Source of the DNA: Cryptomeria japonica
Lineage: Eukaryota; Streptophyta; Pinopsida; Cupressales; Cupressaceae
DNA: 64,000 bases
Assembly (NCBI RefSeq): GCF_030272615.1
Contig: NC_081412.1
Coordinates: forward strand, 19,693,932-19,757,931
Reading direction: 5' to 3'
Shown piece by piece: positions 49,601-60,489 of this stretch. Made by a program: the position numbers and the translations under genes. Within the stretch, counting starts at the first letter, position 1. Each line of letters begins with the position of its first letter. The notes beneath the pieces are model-generated. The model did not search any database and was not told where the DNA came from. It saw only the letters and a program-made list of their open reading frames with translations.

Positions 49601-50104
49601 TCTTCTCCACTTCCTACTAAGACTAGATGAAATCGTTCTGCACGTGAACGCCGATGAAAGCGTCGTCTTAGGGCTCAAGCAGCTGCTTCTCAAACTTTGC
49701 AATCTCCAAAAACACCTTCAACAAGCATTATTCCATTTTCTCCTCAGCCGAAAATTGAGCCTAAATCTCCTAAACATAAGATGCATGATGGTCTTGATCC
49801 TGTGCGAGTTAAAGATCCTATTTTTATAAATCTTGATGATGATATAGATGAAAATGTTATTCATGATGAACATGTTACTCCTCTTGCTTCTGATAGTGAA
49901 TATGAACTTGTTGATATTGATAACCATTTATCTAACGAATTTTCTAAAGCACTTATCCTAGCTCCTAGACAAGAACAACGTGGCTTGGAACATGAACATA
50001 GCCCTTGTTTGGACCTTGTGATAGCTCCATCTGCTATGTTGGATGTTCCTCCTCTAGCGTGTTCCCTGCCTTCCCGAAACATTGATCAGCAAGATCGGGG
50101 GTAG
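46681..50104 (+). pseudogene. Gag (long, Tat-type) with degenerate protease
   Basis: N-terminal part 46681-47592 (basic RRSRRIKSFRG near the start, then Pro/Ser/Asn-rich, then a coiled-coil-like stretch NNLAQTVSSLQQQIASM). The frame then shifts by one near 47580-47592 into 47555-49630. This holds the Gag core (HLELYNGKGDPLTHVKTFQ, near 47635), a knuckle-like CQFHRQPGHDTEKC (near 48414) and a retropepsin-like segment. In that segment the active site reads LIDPSC (near 48799) instead of D-G/S-G, followed by LGYPWL. Two in-frame TGA codons (49628, 49655) in an Arg-rich stretch separate a final 149-codon tail to the stop at 50102. Joined, it would be about 1,140 residues. The frameshift may be a mutation; the two TGA sit where CGA (Arg) is likely. 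Confidence 0.85.
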
Positions 50105-50861
50105 ATGACGTGCTAGATTAGTATCATTAGCATAGAAGACTCTCTCCTCCTCTCTTTTGTTACTTCTTCTATGTGTTATTCTCATTCTTCTATTTGTTGT
50201 CCTTAGTGTTGTCTACTTGAGGACAATGCAAAGCATTGAGATCTCTTTTGGTCTCTCTCATGTTGACTCAAAAGACACATGTGTTCCCTTCTTCTAGGTG
50301 ACCTTCCTTGATTGGGGAATGAAGAACAATTATGCATACATACATATGATATACATGAATTATGATACAGCATACTGACCTCGAGGAAAGTGAAGTCACC
50401 TTGTGCTTTGTGTTTTGTGTCTATTATCCTTGGGTTTATCTCACACTTGGGGGCTAAATCCTTGTGATAACGTGCTCCTTTCCCTTCTCATTTCTTATGT
50501 GTATCACTACGTTAAAACAATCACCCCCGTTGAGGCGTGTGCGATCGCTTTAACATAGGGGGGCATACACCCTGTCTATCCTTTCAAGATACTTGAAAAT
50601 TTCTTGGCGAACTTAGCTTTGCCTTGAAAATTTTTGGTATTTCTCTTGCATGACTCATAGTGAGGGAACCTTACTACTAACAGTCATGGTTCTCCCTCGT
50701 GATCTTCCCTTTTACTTTGTCAATCGAAGTCGTAAGATCCTTAGTCCACTAGGGGCTTGGTGTATCTTGCCTCCTTGACGTGGTGAAAGTCTTTCAATGT
50801 TGTTTCCTTGTACTTTACCGGAAGTATGAGCATACATACTCCCGCTAAAGTGGGGGCTAAA
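50105..50861 (+). other. 3' UTR of TR-GAG-like element with polypurine tract
   Basis: No gene. It ends ctaaagtgggggctaaa directly before the 3' LTR start at 50862, a clear polypurine tract. All pol functions are absent from here. Confidence 0.75.
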
Positions 50862-52098
50862 TGTAGCGTCCTAAAATTGCAACACTTGCAATTTCGACTG
50901 CATTTCGGTCTTCACGATGGCAACGCAACACGGAACCTGAATGGAGACCCCGAAACCTATTTACGACACTAAAAACTGCATTTTCTTGCACCCTGGCCTG
51001 AACCTCCTTTGCACCCTGTTGTCCCGGGAGGTGGGACCAGAGCGCCCAGTGCCCTGGTCCCCCAGGACCATGGCGCCCAGCGCCCTGCTCCCTGGCCCTA
51101 TTTTGGGCCCGGTCTCCTATGGGGCTTCGGGTCCTTTTGTTTGCAAATTGGAAATTATCATTTCCTGGTCGGCCTAAGGTCGGGAAAATCAGTCTTTTAA
51201 CCCTAATTGGCAAGTATATAAACTACATTTTCCTCTCCCATTTGGGTAAGAAGGACATATGTGTACAAGCGTGGAAACGATATTCAAACACTCAAGCATT
51301 CAAGCATTCAAGCATTCCTTCTAAGTCTCCATTCAAGGCTAAGTGTTGCATTCAAGACAAGGATTCAACCATTGAAGAGGAGATCACATACTACTACATA
51401 CAACATACAACAATACAACAAACAACAACATCTATACCTTCGCACATAAGGATACAAACATCCTTACAACAAGGTATTAGTACTTGTTTTACATTACAAT
51501 CATTTACATTTACAGCATTTCTCATTTCTTGGTTAATTCCAAAACCGGGGTTTGACCTAAAGGCAAACCCCTAATCCCTAACCCCCCAATCGTCTTCGCT
51601 TTTCTGTGTGTAGGTTGCAGGTACGCGGCTGAAATTGAAGATCTGGAATCCTTGTGCAGAGACGAACAGATCCCCCTTCATTTCGCGGATTTTTCAGAGG
51701 ACCGTGTGCACGCCGGGCGCCATCGTCCTGTCAACTTTTGCTCAAATTTGCAGGACAGCGCCGTATTGACATTTTACTGCTAATTCCAGGTCCACAACTT
51801 CATCCTATATCCCTATCTCAGTTTATAAGCGAATCTTTCTCACTTTCTATGCATTCCTAGCTTAATCATTCTATCTACATTCTTTACAAAAGAGGGTAGC
51901 CTTGCTGTCTTAACCCTTGAAACTTATTTAGCATCCAATCTTGCATTGTGTGGGATTGGATCTTGTGGGTTTCAACCCCTCTTTTGAATGTAAAGTCTCC
52001 CTTAAGTGAAAACCATCAACCCTAGCGACCTCCCTTCTCTCTCCTTGGAGTTGGAAGAGGGGAGAGCAACTAGGGTTCGATCGATTTTCCACTTTACA
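50862..52098 (+). repeat. 3' LTR of TR-GAG-like element
   Basis: 1,237 bp, TGTAGCGTCC...CTTTACA. It has two of the GC-rich 31-bp units where the 5' LTR has three, which accounts exactly for the 31-bp length difference. GGACCGTGTGCAC motif at 51699. Confidence 0.95.
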
Positions 52099-52103
52099 TC
52101 ATG

Positions 52104-52495
52104 TTATTCACTTTGAAACCAATTAATGTGCAAAGAGCCATTATTATCCTTCATGTATTACAATTGAATCTAGAGGTGTGAATCTATTGGATTAATTGTA
52201 AAGAAGCATTCTTCTTAAAAAAATTTATAATATTTTAATTAGTTAATCTCATTGACTTTGGAAGAAGTACTTAAATTATATATCTTTGAAATATTTTTAT
52301 TGTTTGTATATTTATTAGTCAAATTAAGAAGTGTGTGATGGAAGCACATGAAAGTGATAATCTAATATGTCAAATAAGTTATTTGTAATGTTGATCATGC
52401 TAATATCATATGTTATAAATTGCTCTCAAATATAAATTGGATATTCATTTCCTTCTATCTTTCTAATTATAATTTCATTTCATTTTTTACTTCTC
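52104..52495. other. Gene-free flank
   Basis: AT-rich sequence right of the element insertion. Nothing recognised. Confidence 0.4.
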
Positions 52496-53120
52496 TTATA
52501 ATTTATTCATGTGTTTATATTAATACATTTGATTCTTTTCAGTTTTTATATACAAGAATCTATTATGGATTTATTTTGGATAAAGACTTTCACAATGAGC
52601 TCAACACATAATCATTGCACCATCAAGGTGCTCTTTACTAGTAATATTCAAAGAAAAGAGAAAGATAGAATTATATTCAATACAAACATAAACTTTAAAA
52701 ATAAAAAATAACACTATAAATTTAAGAAGAAAGAAGTTGTAATAATTTAATTTGGGCAACCATCAACTATAATTTTAGGAAGTATACGACATGTGGCAAC
52801 GTGACCTCTTATAAATTCATGTGCTTATATTAATACATTTGATTCTCTTCAATTTTTATATACAAAAATCCAAAATACATTTATTTTGGATAAAGGCTTT
52901 AACAATGGACTCAACACATAATCATCACACCATCAAGGTGCTCTTTACTAGTAATATTAAAAGGAAAGATAATGATAGAATTATATTCAATAAAGACCTA
53001 ACTTTATAAATAAAAATAAAAAAACCATAAATTGAAGAAGAAAGTGGTTCTAATAATTTACTTTGGGCAACCATCAACTATAATTCCAGGAAGTGTAGGG
53101 CATTTAGCAACATGACAATG
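52496..53120. repeat. Tandem ~310-bp duplication covering the 3' end of the OPT gene
   Basis: Unit 1 about 52496-52800 and unit 2 about 52808-53120 align throughout. Unit 2 contains the OPT stop codon (53058-53060) and last coding bases; unit 1 has a diverged copy of them (near 52750-52795). The extra copy lies in the 3' flank of the gene, which is read on the minus strand. Confidence 0.85.
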
Positions 53121-56100
53121 GTCATCCAATTCTCCCCCCAACCAACTCAAATTTCGTTCATTCATCTGTAATGCAAAATAAGCCAATAATCCCATAAATG
53201 CCACCCCTGCATCCATTGCAGCTGAGAACACATAGTTGTGCCTACTCCACCATTTCTTGTTTCGTTTATAAATAACATAATTGAAAATAAACCCAACTGT
53301 TCCCCAACATATGAAGTTCACAGAAGTTGCAGGAGGCATCATATTTGTGGCACCAATCAATACTGGCATATTAATCCGACGAATCCACTTCTTTTCAGCA
53401 AATATCTTGGAAACAATCCATACTATGATTGGTGCTAATGCACCCACTAAGAAAAAAGAAGGAAAATATATTAAGTTCCATAAATAAATAATATTAATGG
53501 AAAAAAGCTACAAGAAATTTTTAAACCCAACTTTATTTATAGATAACGAAATCAAAACGTATAACTTACAATGTGAGAGCTACACAAGCATAATAAACTT
53601 TTTAAATCAAATTGAAATAGATAAAACAAAAAATAAAAAATAAAGAACCATAAAGTCTAACTAGCTCATTTGGAGGAAGACTAAAACTTTAGATTGACCA
53701 TTACTGATTTTAAGTACATACCCTTTATTTCATTTTTGTTCAATGGATGGTCTAGGGTTCTTTTTTTTTTTTTAATTGAACAAAGCAGTTAATAATAATG
53801 GTTCCAAGGCATGTGGACACATTAATCTATAGGGTTACAAGGTCATCATTTAAATTAAATTGAATTAAAGAGCAAGGCTAAGGCTAACATTATAAATTTA
53901 AATACAAACATCAAAGTATGTCGAGACTACATGTAGGAAAACTTAAATATTGTAGAAAATTGGGAGATAGGGGATGATGCCACATCCTCTAAGAGCATAT
54001 GTGGGTATAAAGGTGTGGGAATAATGTCTTAGTCCTTATTACACATGCTTCTTATTGATTATGGTTTTGATAATATAAAAATATATTAACTAAGTTAATC
54101 TATATAAAAAATTGTACACCCAAGAGATAAAAGTGACTTTAGAATACATATGTTGCTAAATTTGAAATCTCTAACCTTTTTTACTAAATATGTCCAAAAA
54201 CATATATCCAAATAACAACATAATACAAATTTCAATAACTAGTAAATTTCTATTTTCAAAGTATCCCACTTATCTAACTTGTTTCTTATTTTTATTCGAC
54301 TTTAACTTACTCTATAAGATGGAATTTTAAACTTTATATTGCAATCTAAAACATTAGAAATGGGTAATAACTTATAAATTTCATGAGCTCTAAAAATATA
54401 GCAAGGGGAAAAATAGTTATTATAAAATCATAATTCTCCTACTAAAAAGACTTCAATCTAATGTAACGAAATTGTGAAAAGAATTAGTGTGATTTTTTTT
54501 TTCAAAACAAAATATAATTTAATTTTAATACACATTTTTAAAGTTTTGAAGTCTAATTGAATGTAGTGTAGTATGAAGTTTATCACATATATCAATATGT
54601 TATATAGAATAACTTACAATACTCAATAGAAACACTAGAAACCAATTTAATTAATTTAAAAAGGAAATCTAGAAGCATATGATAGATAACAATTCTTTTA
54701 CAATTGTATTTAAATTAGAATAGACGAGAGGACTATTAGAGGTTTCATATGTTGAGCTATATAATAATAATAATAAAGTGAAAAAATAAAACAAAAACAA
54801 AAAAATATTCTTACCTAAGAAGAACCAATTTTGAGTTTCATAGAGTCCCATGGATCCAAAGATTCTTTTGGGTCCAACTACCCCCCATATGACCGAGGCA
54901 TTGTAAAAAACCCTATCGTAAGGGCATGTCCAAGGACTACCTTCTGGTAGGAGCTCAGGAGCACACATATTTTCTACGCTTTCTAGTAGCCACCACGCCA
55001 TTCCAAAGTATACAGAGGCAGCTACTAGTGTACCTACAACCTAGTCATATTTTTAAAAAAATAAATTAATATATAACTAAATCCCTTAATAGAGATATTA
55101 TTGTAGGAAATTGGTAGCTCTTAGGAGCTTAAATAATTAATCTAAATAAGCCAGTAGAAGCAAATAATAATAAAAAATCAGTGTTTTTTAATAAAAAGAG
55201 AATTTGATAATTCCAGTATCCTATCTAGAGAAATTCTTGAAAACTCACCTGAACAACAAACATTGACCGGGGTGGGATCTTCATGTAATGTCCCAGCTTG
55301 AAGTCAGAAAGAAAAGTGATTGCTTGAACCATGGTCATATTACCATATGTCTTGAATATTACATTTGCAACAGGTCTGCCTGGATAGAGATATCCTACAA
55401 TATACTCATTTATTATTTTCATCCCTGGTGTCTGCAGAGAGCACAGTAAAAAACTCAATCAGTTGGACATGAAGAATACAAGTTTTTCCAAGAAATGCAA
55501 ATACATGATTTAATACCATATTAGTGGTGGCAGTGATTATGCCAATGGGAAGAGTTAAAGTCACTGCCAGCAGACAGGCCAGAAGCACTCCCCACCATGG
55601 TAGTTGTAACTGTTGCTTAAACCCTTGGCATGTTGCAATGGCTACACTTACAGTCAAAACCAGTAATATCATAAACCAGGATTGTGGGACAGCCTTGTAA
55701 TTTTCTCTCATCAATCTGGTGTGCACATCAATATTTTCATCCCCCAGAGATGCCTTGGTAGTATTCCATATGTAACTGTTTTAAGAAGCAAGGAAGAGAA
55801 TATTAGTATGGAAAGACATCTCATCACAGGGATATGCCACTAAATTAAACAGCTTTAATTAAAGATATCACATACATCAAACTAAAGAGGACATACAAGG
55901 CATGTCATGCCAGTGAACAAAGCTAATACGTTAATGAAATTGTGCCCAAAGCCTACTTTTGGAAGGGGAAAACTTTTAGTATGTTGAATGCCTCAGAACC
56001 TACATCTTTCTCTCAATTGTTGTCAATTATGACTAATAAAGATATAAGATTTCTACAATCCATAAATAATAAATTCATGCTGCCTCTGAATTAGATTATG

Positions 56101-59100
56101 TTTCAATTTTTTTATTAATGTTTTGAATCATATTCGATGATCCATCGTCAGGATACAAGATATCTGATCATTTTCTTTCTTAGCTATCTTGCACCCCAAT
56201 AATAGATCACGGAATGTGATCCAAAACGTTGATCAAAAAATTGAAATACAGTCTAATCCAAAAACAACATCAAATAACTATGACTAATACATATTGCATA
56301 GACTAAGAAACATATTACAACTATAAATTCATTCCTACCATTTAATTAAACTCACTTTCCATGAAATACCAGTACATGGGATATAGTTGCCGAAAGAGTG
56401 GCAAAGCTCAGACCATATGTCAATGCAAAGAGGATGCTCATGTGCAGTTTACTGTAATCTTTGTAGGCTTCATCATTGAAGCCAAAAAGGTCTGTCAGAA
56501 TTCTCGTGGTATTATACTTTTGACCACTGTCTGTGAAGAGAAAATGAACAGAAAAATGTTAGGGAGAGGCCATACAGAATCCATGGTACTGTAGAATTAT
56601 ATACAGTTCAAGTCAAAATATTTGCAGATTAATTGATTTCTACTTCAGAAACATCCTTAACCATATTGTTATTCTTAAGTTCTAGGACGTCCTTAAATGA
56701 AATTACATACCCGTGAAGAGGTCTGATGAAAATATTGGAAAAGCTTTTGCGTTGTAAACATTGTTCCAGTAGGCCAGGGGTATAATGACATACATGATGA
56801 TGATGAAACCGACCATGACATTGGCTATTGCAAACCAGGGAGTTGCCAGGGGACTTTTTAAATAGGATGATACAACAGCCCAGTCAAGAGCAAAGGAACC
56901 TATACCTAGGCCTTTTAGGCCTGATCCAATCTGTTGAGCAGTAACAGAATCCTTCCATATCCAACAAACAATGGAGAAGGCTGTAACAGAGGGGAAGAGA
57001 AAATTCGGTACTAAGTAGTATGAGAAGCTTGCTGTGAGCACTATGATGAAGAACTGCATCCTTGTCAATCCTCCTTTTGGCCTTTTTTCTTCTTCATGCA
57101 GAGCCCTAACTCATCAGTATCATCAGAAAATAAGAATCTATGAAATAATTATTGTTATATCCCTAAAAAGTGATAGAATTGCTTTACAGAATGAAAAATT
57201 GCACATTACCGATCAAAGAACATATAGGGATCTATGAGAATGAGCAAAATGTTAACACATATACAAAATTATGAAGAAAGGGAGAAGCTTATATCACAAA
57301 TGTTTTCCACCTAATCATAGAAAACAAAATAGGCAACAATATGATGTTCTTAACATTATCTTATCAAATGGTTCAGACCCTTTCCTGATTTACTTAATCA
57401 GAACATTATCTTACTTAATGGGGACATTATTCTATTACCATCCAAAATAAAATTTGCATCACAAAACAGTTTCCACCCTTAAATTAAATAAGTCCAAGAA
57501 AAACATAATGGGCAGCTATATTGTATTGTTTGGATTGTCCTCAATCCAAGGGTTATGGTAAGTAGAATGCTTTTTTTAATATATTCTGAGACAGCGTTAA
57601 TATAACCCTGTTCTTGCTGAAAACAGGGTAGGGGAATTAATGAAGTCTAAGCTTCAATCTATCTTCTACCAAAGACAAAATCATCGTCAATTTATCTAAT
57701 TATGAATGAAACAAAAAATCATTGATAACATACCTAAATAGAGAAACTTGGACGAGGTTTACCGGCCACCACATATAGGAAGTCTCCACCAAAGTCTTTC
57801 TGAAGATACCAGCCCATCCAAATCCCAACACCTTTAAAAAATACAAATTTCAAGGAAAAATTATTTTGATTATAGATATCTAGCACCATAACTTTGTTTT
57901 TCTTCTTTCCTATCTAAAACAAACTATGTCAAAACAACACAGAAGACATAAATAGCATCTGAGCTCAGTTTCCATTTCATTTAGATTGATTTTTTATTTT
58001 ATTTTTAAATTCAGTTGGATCTAATACAATTACAAATGTTAATATGTCTTCATTTTTTCTGATTCTAATGTCTATCAAGACCTAAATTTGATGGTCCACA
58101 TTGCCTATCAAATCAATTTTTTTGGTTAACTATTCATTCAAAGTTATCTTCTAAATGTGAAAATATATTTTATTTTAAACAAATTTATATTAATTTTGAT
58201 ACTATTTAAATTTTTTCTTTTGATATATTGATCTTCTCAAATTTTAATTATATTTTATGATAAAAATTGTTAAATATAATTTTACAACCATCAAATTTAG
58301 ATCTTTCTATAATTAAGATAAAAGAATAAGAACAAGCTATGTTAAAAAAAGAAAGAGAGAGGACAAGCAATGTTTTTGTTTGTTTTAGACTATAATTACT
58401 ATATTTAACAAAAATTTCTGTAATGATCTTCACCTGAGTTGTAACTGAAAGTAACCAAGCAGCTACAAAACCAATATGCCTCTTATAGAAGGCTTTGACT
58501 ATGGTGAGTATGCTTATTGCATATACACCTCCTGCTCCAGCATTGGCAAATATTGTAATGAGAACATGCTCCTTGATGTTAAATGGACCCGGATTAAGTG
58601 TAAAATGCCAGTTTGTGCAAGGGAAACGGAATTTTTTGGTGGGTAATGTGGCTGCCATGAGATGTCCCAAAGGCAGAACTGCTATCTGAGCAGAGAATCC
58701 TGATATTGTGAGTGGGTTGGACCTGTATGAAAAGAACTGATTGGCTATGGCCAAAATTATACAGGACAATAGGCCTAGAGACCACATCCTGAATGTCATT
58801 ACTGGTAAGGTTGGGTCATCTGTAGTGGGTACTGTAAGTGCAACTTCTTCTATTGGAGACTGATCATGAACCTTCTCACCCCCTCCTGCAAAAAACAAAT
58901 ATTATCATCAAACTACTGTATATTAGATCAGAACAAAAACATAAGAAAAAGAAAACATTGTTGTTAGAGTTTGTTGATCCACCGTGTTAAGATTTGCAGT
59001 TCTAGAAGATCCAAGCCTTGCTTTCTCATAAGAAAGTGGGTTTCTAAATAAAATAGATTAGATTTCTACAGTTCATAATAATTGTTGTTTTTGCTTGTGA

Positions 59101-60273
59101 TTGTGTTTGCATGGCATTTTAGATCACATTTTATGATCCATCATTGGGATGAAAGAGAGCTATGAGAAGAAAAAAAGTTAACATGTCTTGAAGCAAAATA
59201 AAAGCTAACTGATCACATTGCAGTAACATCATCATCGCTGCTGATTAATTTGACTATGCTAAATGTGAATTCAGAAACTTCTTTCATTGAGAAAAGGAGC
59301 TTGTGGATTCACCATGTTCATATTTCTAGACTATCTTAGCCCTGTTACCCCTTCAGAATTCGGCACCCTAAATTGTTTGTAACTACATATCTCTGAGCCT
59401 AATAACAACTAATCATATAACCGTTCACCTCTTCTGATTAGCATAACTGATACCATATAAATAACTTGGTGAATCCTGAAATCCTTATTAGAATAAACAT
59501 GAATTTATGGATAACTGATACCAAACTATATCATGGTGAATCCAGTTATATTGGTTAGAAACATGAGTTTGGTGAATCCAGTTATACTGGTTATAAACAA
59601 GAGTTAATGGATTCACCATATGGTATTTTGTAGTTCCAGACATTCCTAGTCCTGCATTCATTTAGAAAAAGAGAGCTTTGAAAGTCTAGAACTACTTATA
59701 TTTCTGAACTCAACATCTATCATTGTAACTGGCATTAATAACACTACCAATTAAAATGACTGATACCAAATTACAACATGATGAGTTCAGAAACCCCTTA
59801 GAATAAACTGGAGTTCATGGTTAAGAATGTTAAGATTTCTAATCCTAGACATTCCAATTCCTACTTCCTTCTATGAAAGCAGGAAGCTAAAAATCTAAAA
59901 CTAGACAGCAGTTAACAGGAAATGAATAGAGTTAAAAGGTCAATCTAAACTCAGGAAAATAGAACTTTATTCAAAGGCAGAGCATTTTAATAGTCACTTT
60001 TAGTTCATTTCAAAGGCAGAACATGAAAAAGTTATCCAGTGATGTACCGATGCATAAGTTATGATGTATGAAAGTAATTTATGCATTGATACATTCTAAA
60101 AACTGATAGTCATTTCAATAATTGAAACTAGTCATAGCAAATCTTAACATCATTAAATCCGGAAACTCTGTGTTAGAATGAATAGAAACAATGAAAACCT
60201 CAAACAAGAACTTGGAAAAAAAAGAGGAGAAAAAGAGGAGATATTCTCGACCATAATGTGTTGCCGAACCCAT
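53058..60273 (-). CDS. Oligopeptide transporter, OPT family (9 exons, 732 aa)
   Basis: Proton-coupled plasma-membrane transporter family for peptides and related ligands. Exons (minus): 60273-60252, 58885-58434, 57831-57734, 57105-56711, 56530-56356, 55775-55517, 55431-55249, 55040-54815, 53446-53058. Every intron is GT-AG, all codon phases match, and the sum is 2,199 nt. The predicted 732 residues match the usual OPT length. NPG (residues 105-107) and KIPPR (518-522), the two signature motifs of plant OPTs, are present, as are [36 protein letters not shown] and [10 protein letters not shown]. Many hydrophobic segments are visible. The short first exon is the weakest part: it is supported by phase, but its donor (gtcgag) is not canonical beyond GT. 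The substrate cannot be told from sequence. No stop or frameshift was seen, so the gene is probably functional. Confidence 0.93.
53447..54814 (-). other. OPT intron 8 (1,368 bp)
   Basis: Donor ggtaagaat at 54814 and acceptor ttttttcttag at 53447. It splits a Val codon (g|tg). AT-rich, without recognised elements. Confidence 0.9.
55776..56355 (-). other. OPT intron 5 (580 bp)
   Basis: Donor gtgagttt at 56355 and acceptor cttaaaacag at 55776. Splits an Asn codon (aa|t). No insert recognised. Confidence 0.9.
57106..57733 (-). other. OPT intron 3 (628 bp)
   Basis: Donor gtatgtta at 57733 and acceptor gatgagttag at 57106. Splits an Arg codon (ag|g). No insert recognised. Confidence 0.88.
57832..58433 (-). 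other. OPT intron 2 (602 bp)
   Basis: Donor gtgaagat at 58433 and acceptor ttttttaaag at 57832, between Gln and Val codons. The reading frame stays open into this intron for about 60 codons, but the family alignment requires splicing here. Confidence 0.88.
58886..60251 (-). other. OPT intron 1 (1,366 bp, tentative donor)
   Basis: The acceptor ttttttgcag at 58886 is good. The donor g|gtcgag at 60251 was chosen because it keeps phase. A 36-bp tandem duplication lies inside at 59535-59606. Confidence 0.6.
59535..59606. repeat. 36-bp tandem duplication in OPT intron 1
   Basis: Units 59535-59570 and 59571-59606 begin ggtgaatccagttata and differ at a few sites. Confidence 0.85.
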
Positions 60274-60352
60274 GTTGAATGTAGTTCAGGGCAGTCAATA
60301 TAGTACCAGCCAGCCTTAGAAGCTCTGTAAGCAAAGCAAAACGGGAATGCTC

Positions 60353-60361
60353 TAATATATA
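60353..60361 (-). promoter_or_regulatory. Candidate TATA box of the OPT gene
   Basis: The minus strand reads cctatatattaga about 80 bp upstream of the proposed ATG. Transcription would then start near 60325, giving a short 5' UTR. A second TATA-like tttatatatg lies further up, near 60480. Confidence 0.5.
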
Positions 60362-60489
60362 GGTTCTTCAGCTCTTAGGCATTGTACACATTAAAATCTC
60401 CCTAGGAAATGACTTCAGTCAGCTTTGAAGAAGACTCCTTCATTCATTCTTTCATTATGGCATCATGGCACAGGGCATATATAAACCCA

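Larger units (their letters stand above)
44228..52103 (+). mobile_element. Non-autonomous LTR retrotransposon, gag-only (TR-GAG-like)
   Basis: The element spans 44233-52098 and is flanked by tcatg at 44228-44232 and 52099-52103. LTRs are 1,268 and 1,237 bp. The internal 5.4 kb holds a PBS, a leader, a gag plus degenerate protease region, and a 3' UTR. No reverse transcriptase, RNase H or integrase motif occurs in any frame. The Gag zinc-knuckle style and protease layout are those of Tat-type elements, so such elements probably supply the missing enzymes. The LTRs differ by about 18 substitutions by eye, mostly transitions, plus one 31-bp unit, so the insertion is fairly recent. Confidence 0.9.

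Noticed and set aside
13391-52098. Endogenous pararetrovirus (caulimovirus) sequence
   Set aside because: All RT-bearing regions have LTRs, PBS and integrase, and no movement protein or coat motif was seen. They are Ty3/gypsy retrotransposons.
58248-58433. Extension of OPT exon 2 into a long open frame
   Set aside because: The family pattern continues (VTTQ to VLGFGWAG) only if a GT-AG intron is removed at 58433. The extended residues do not resemble OPT proteins.
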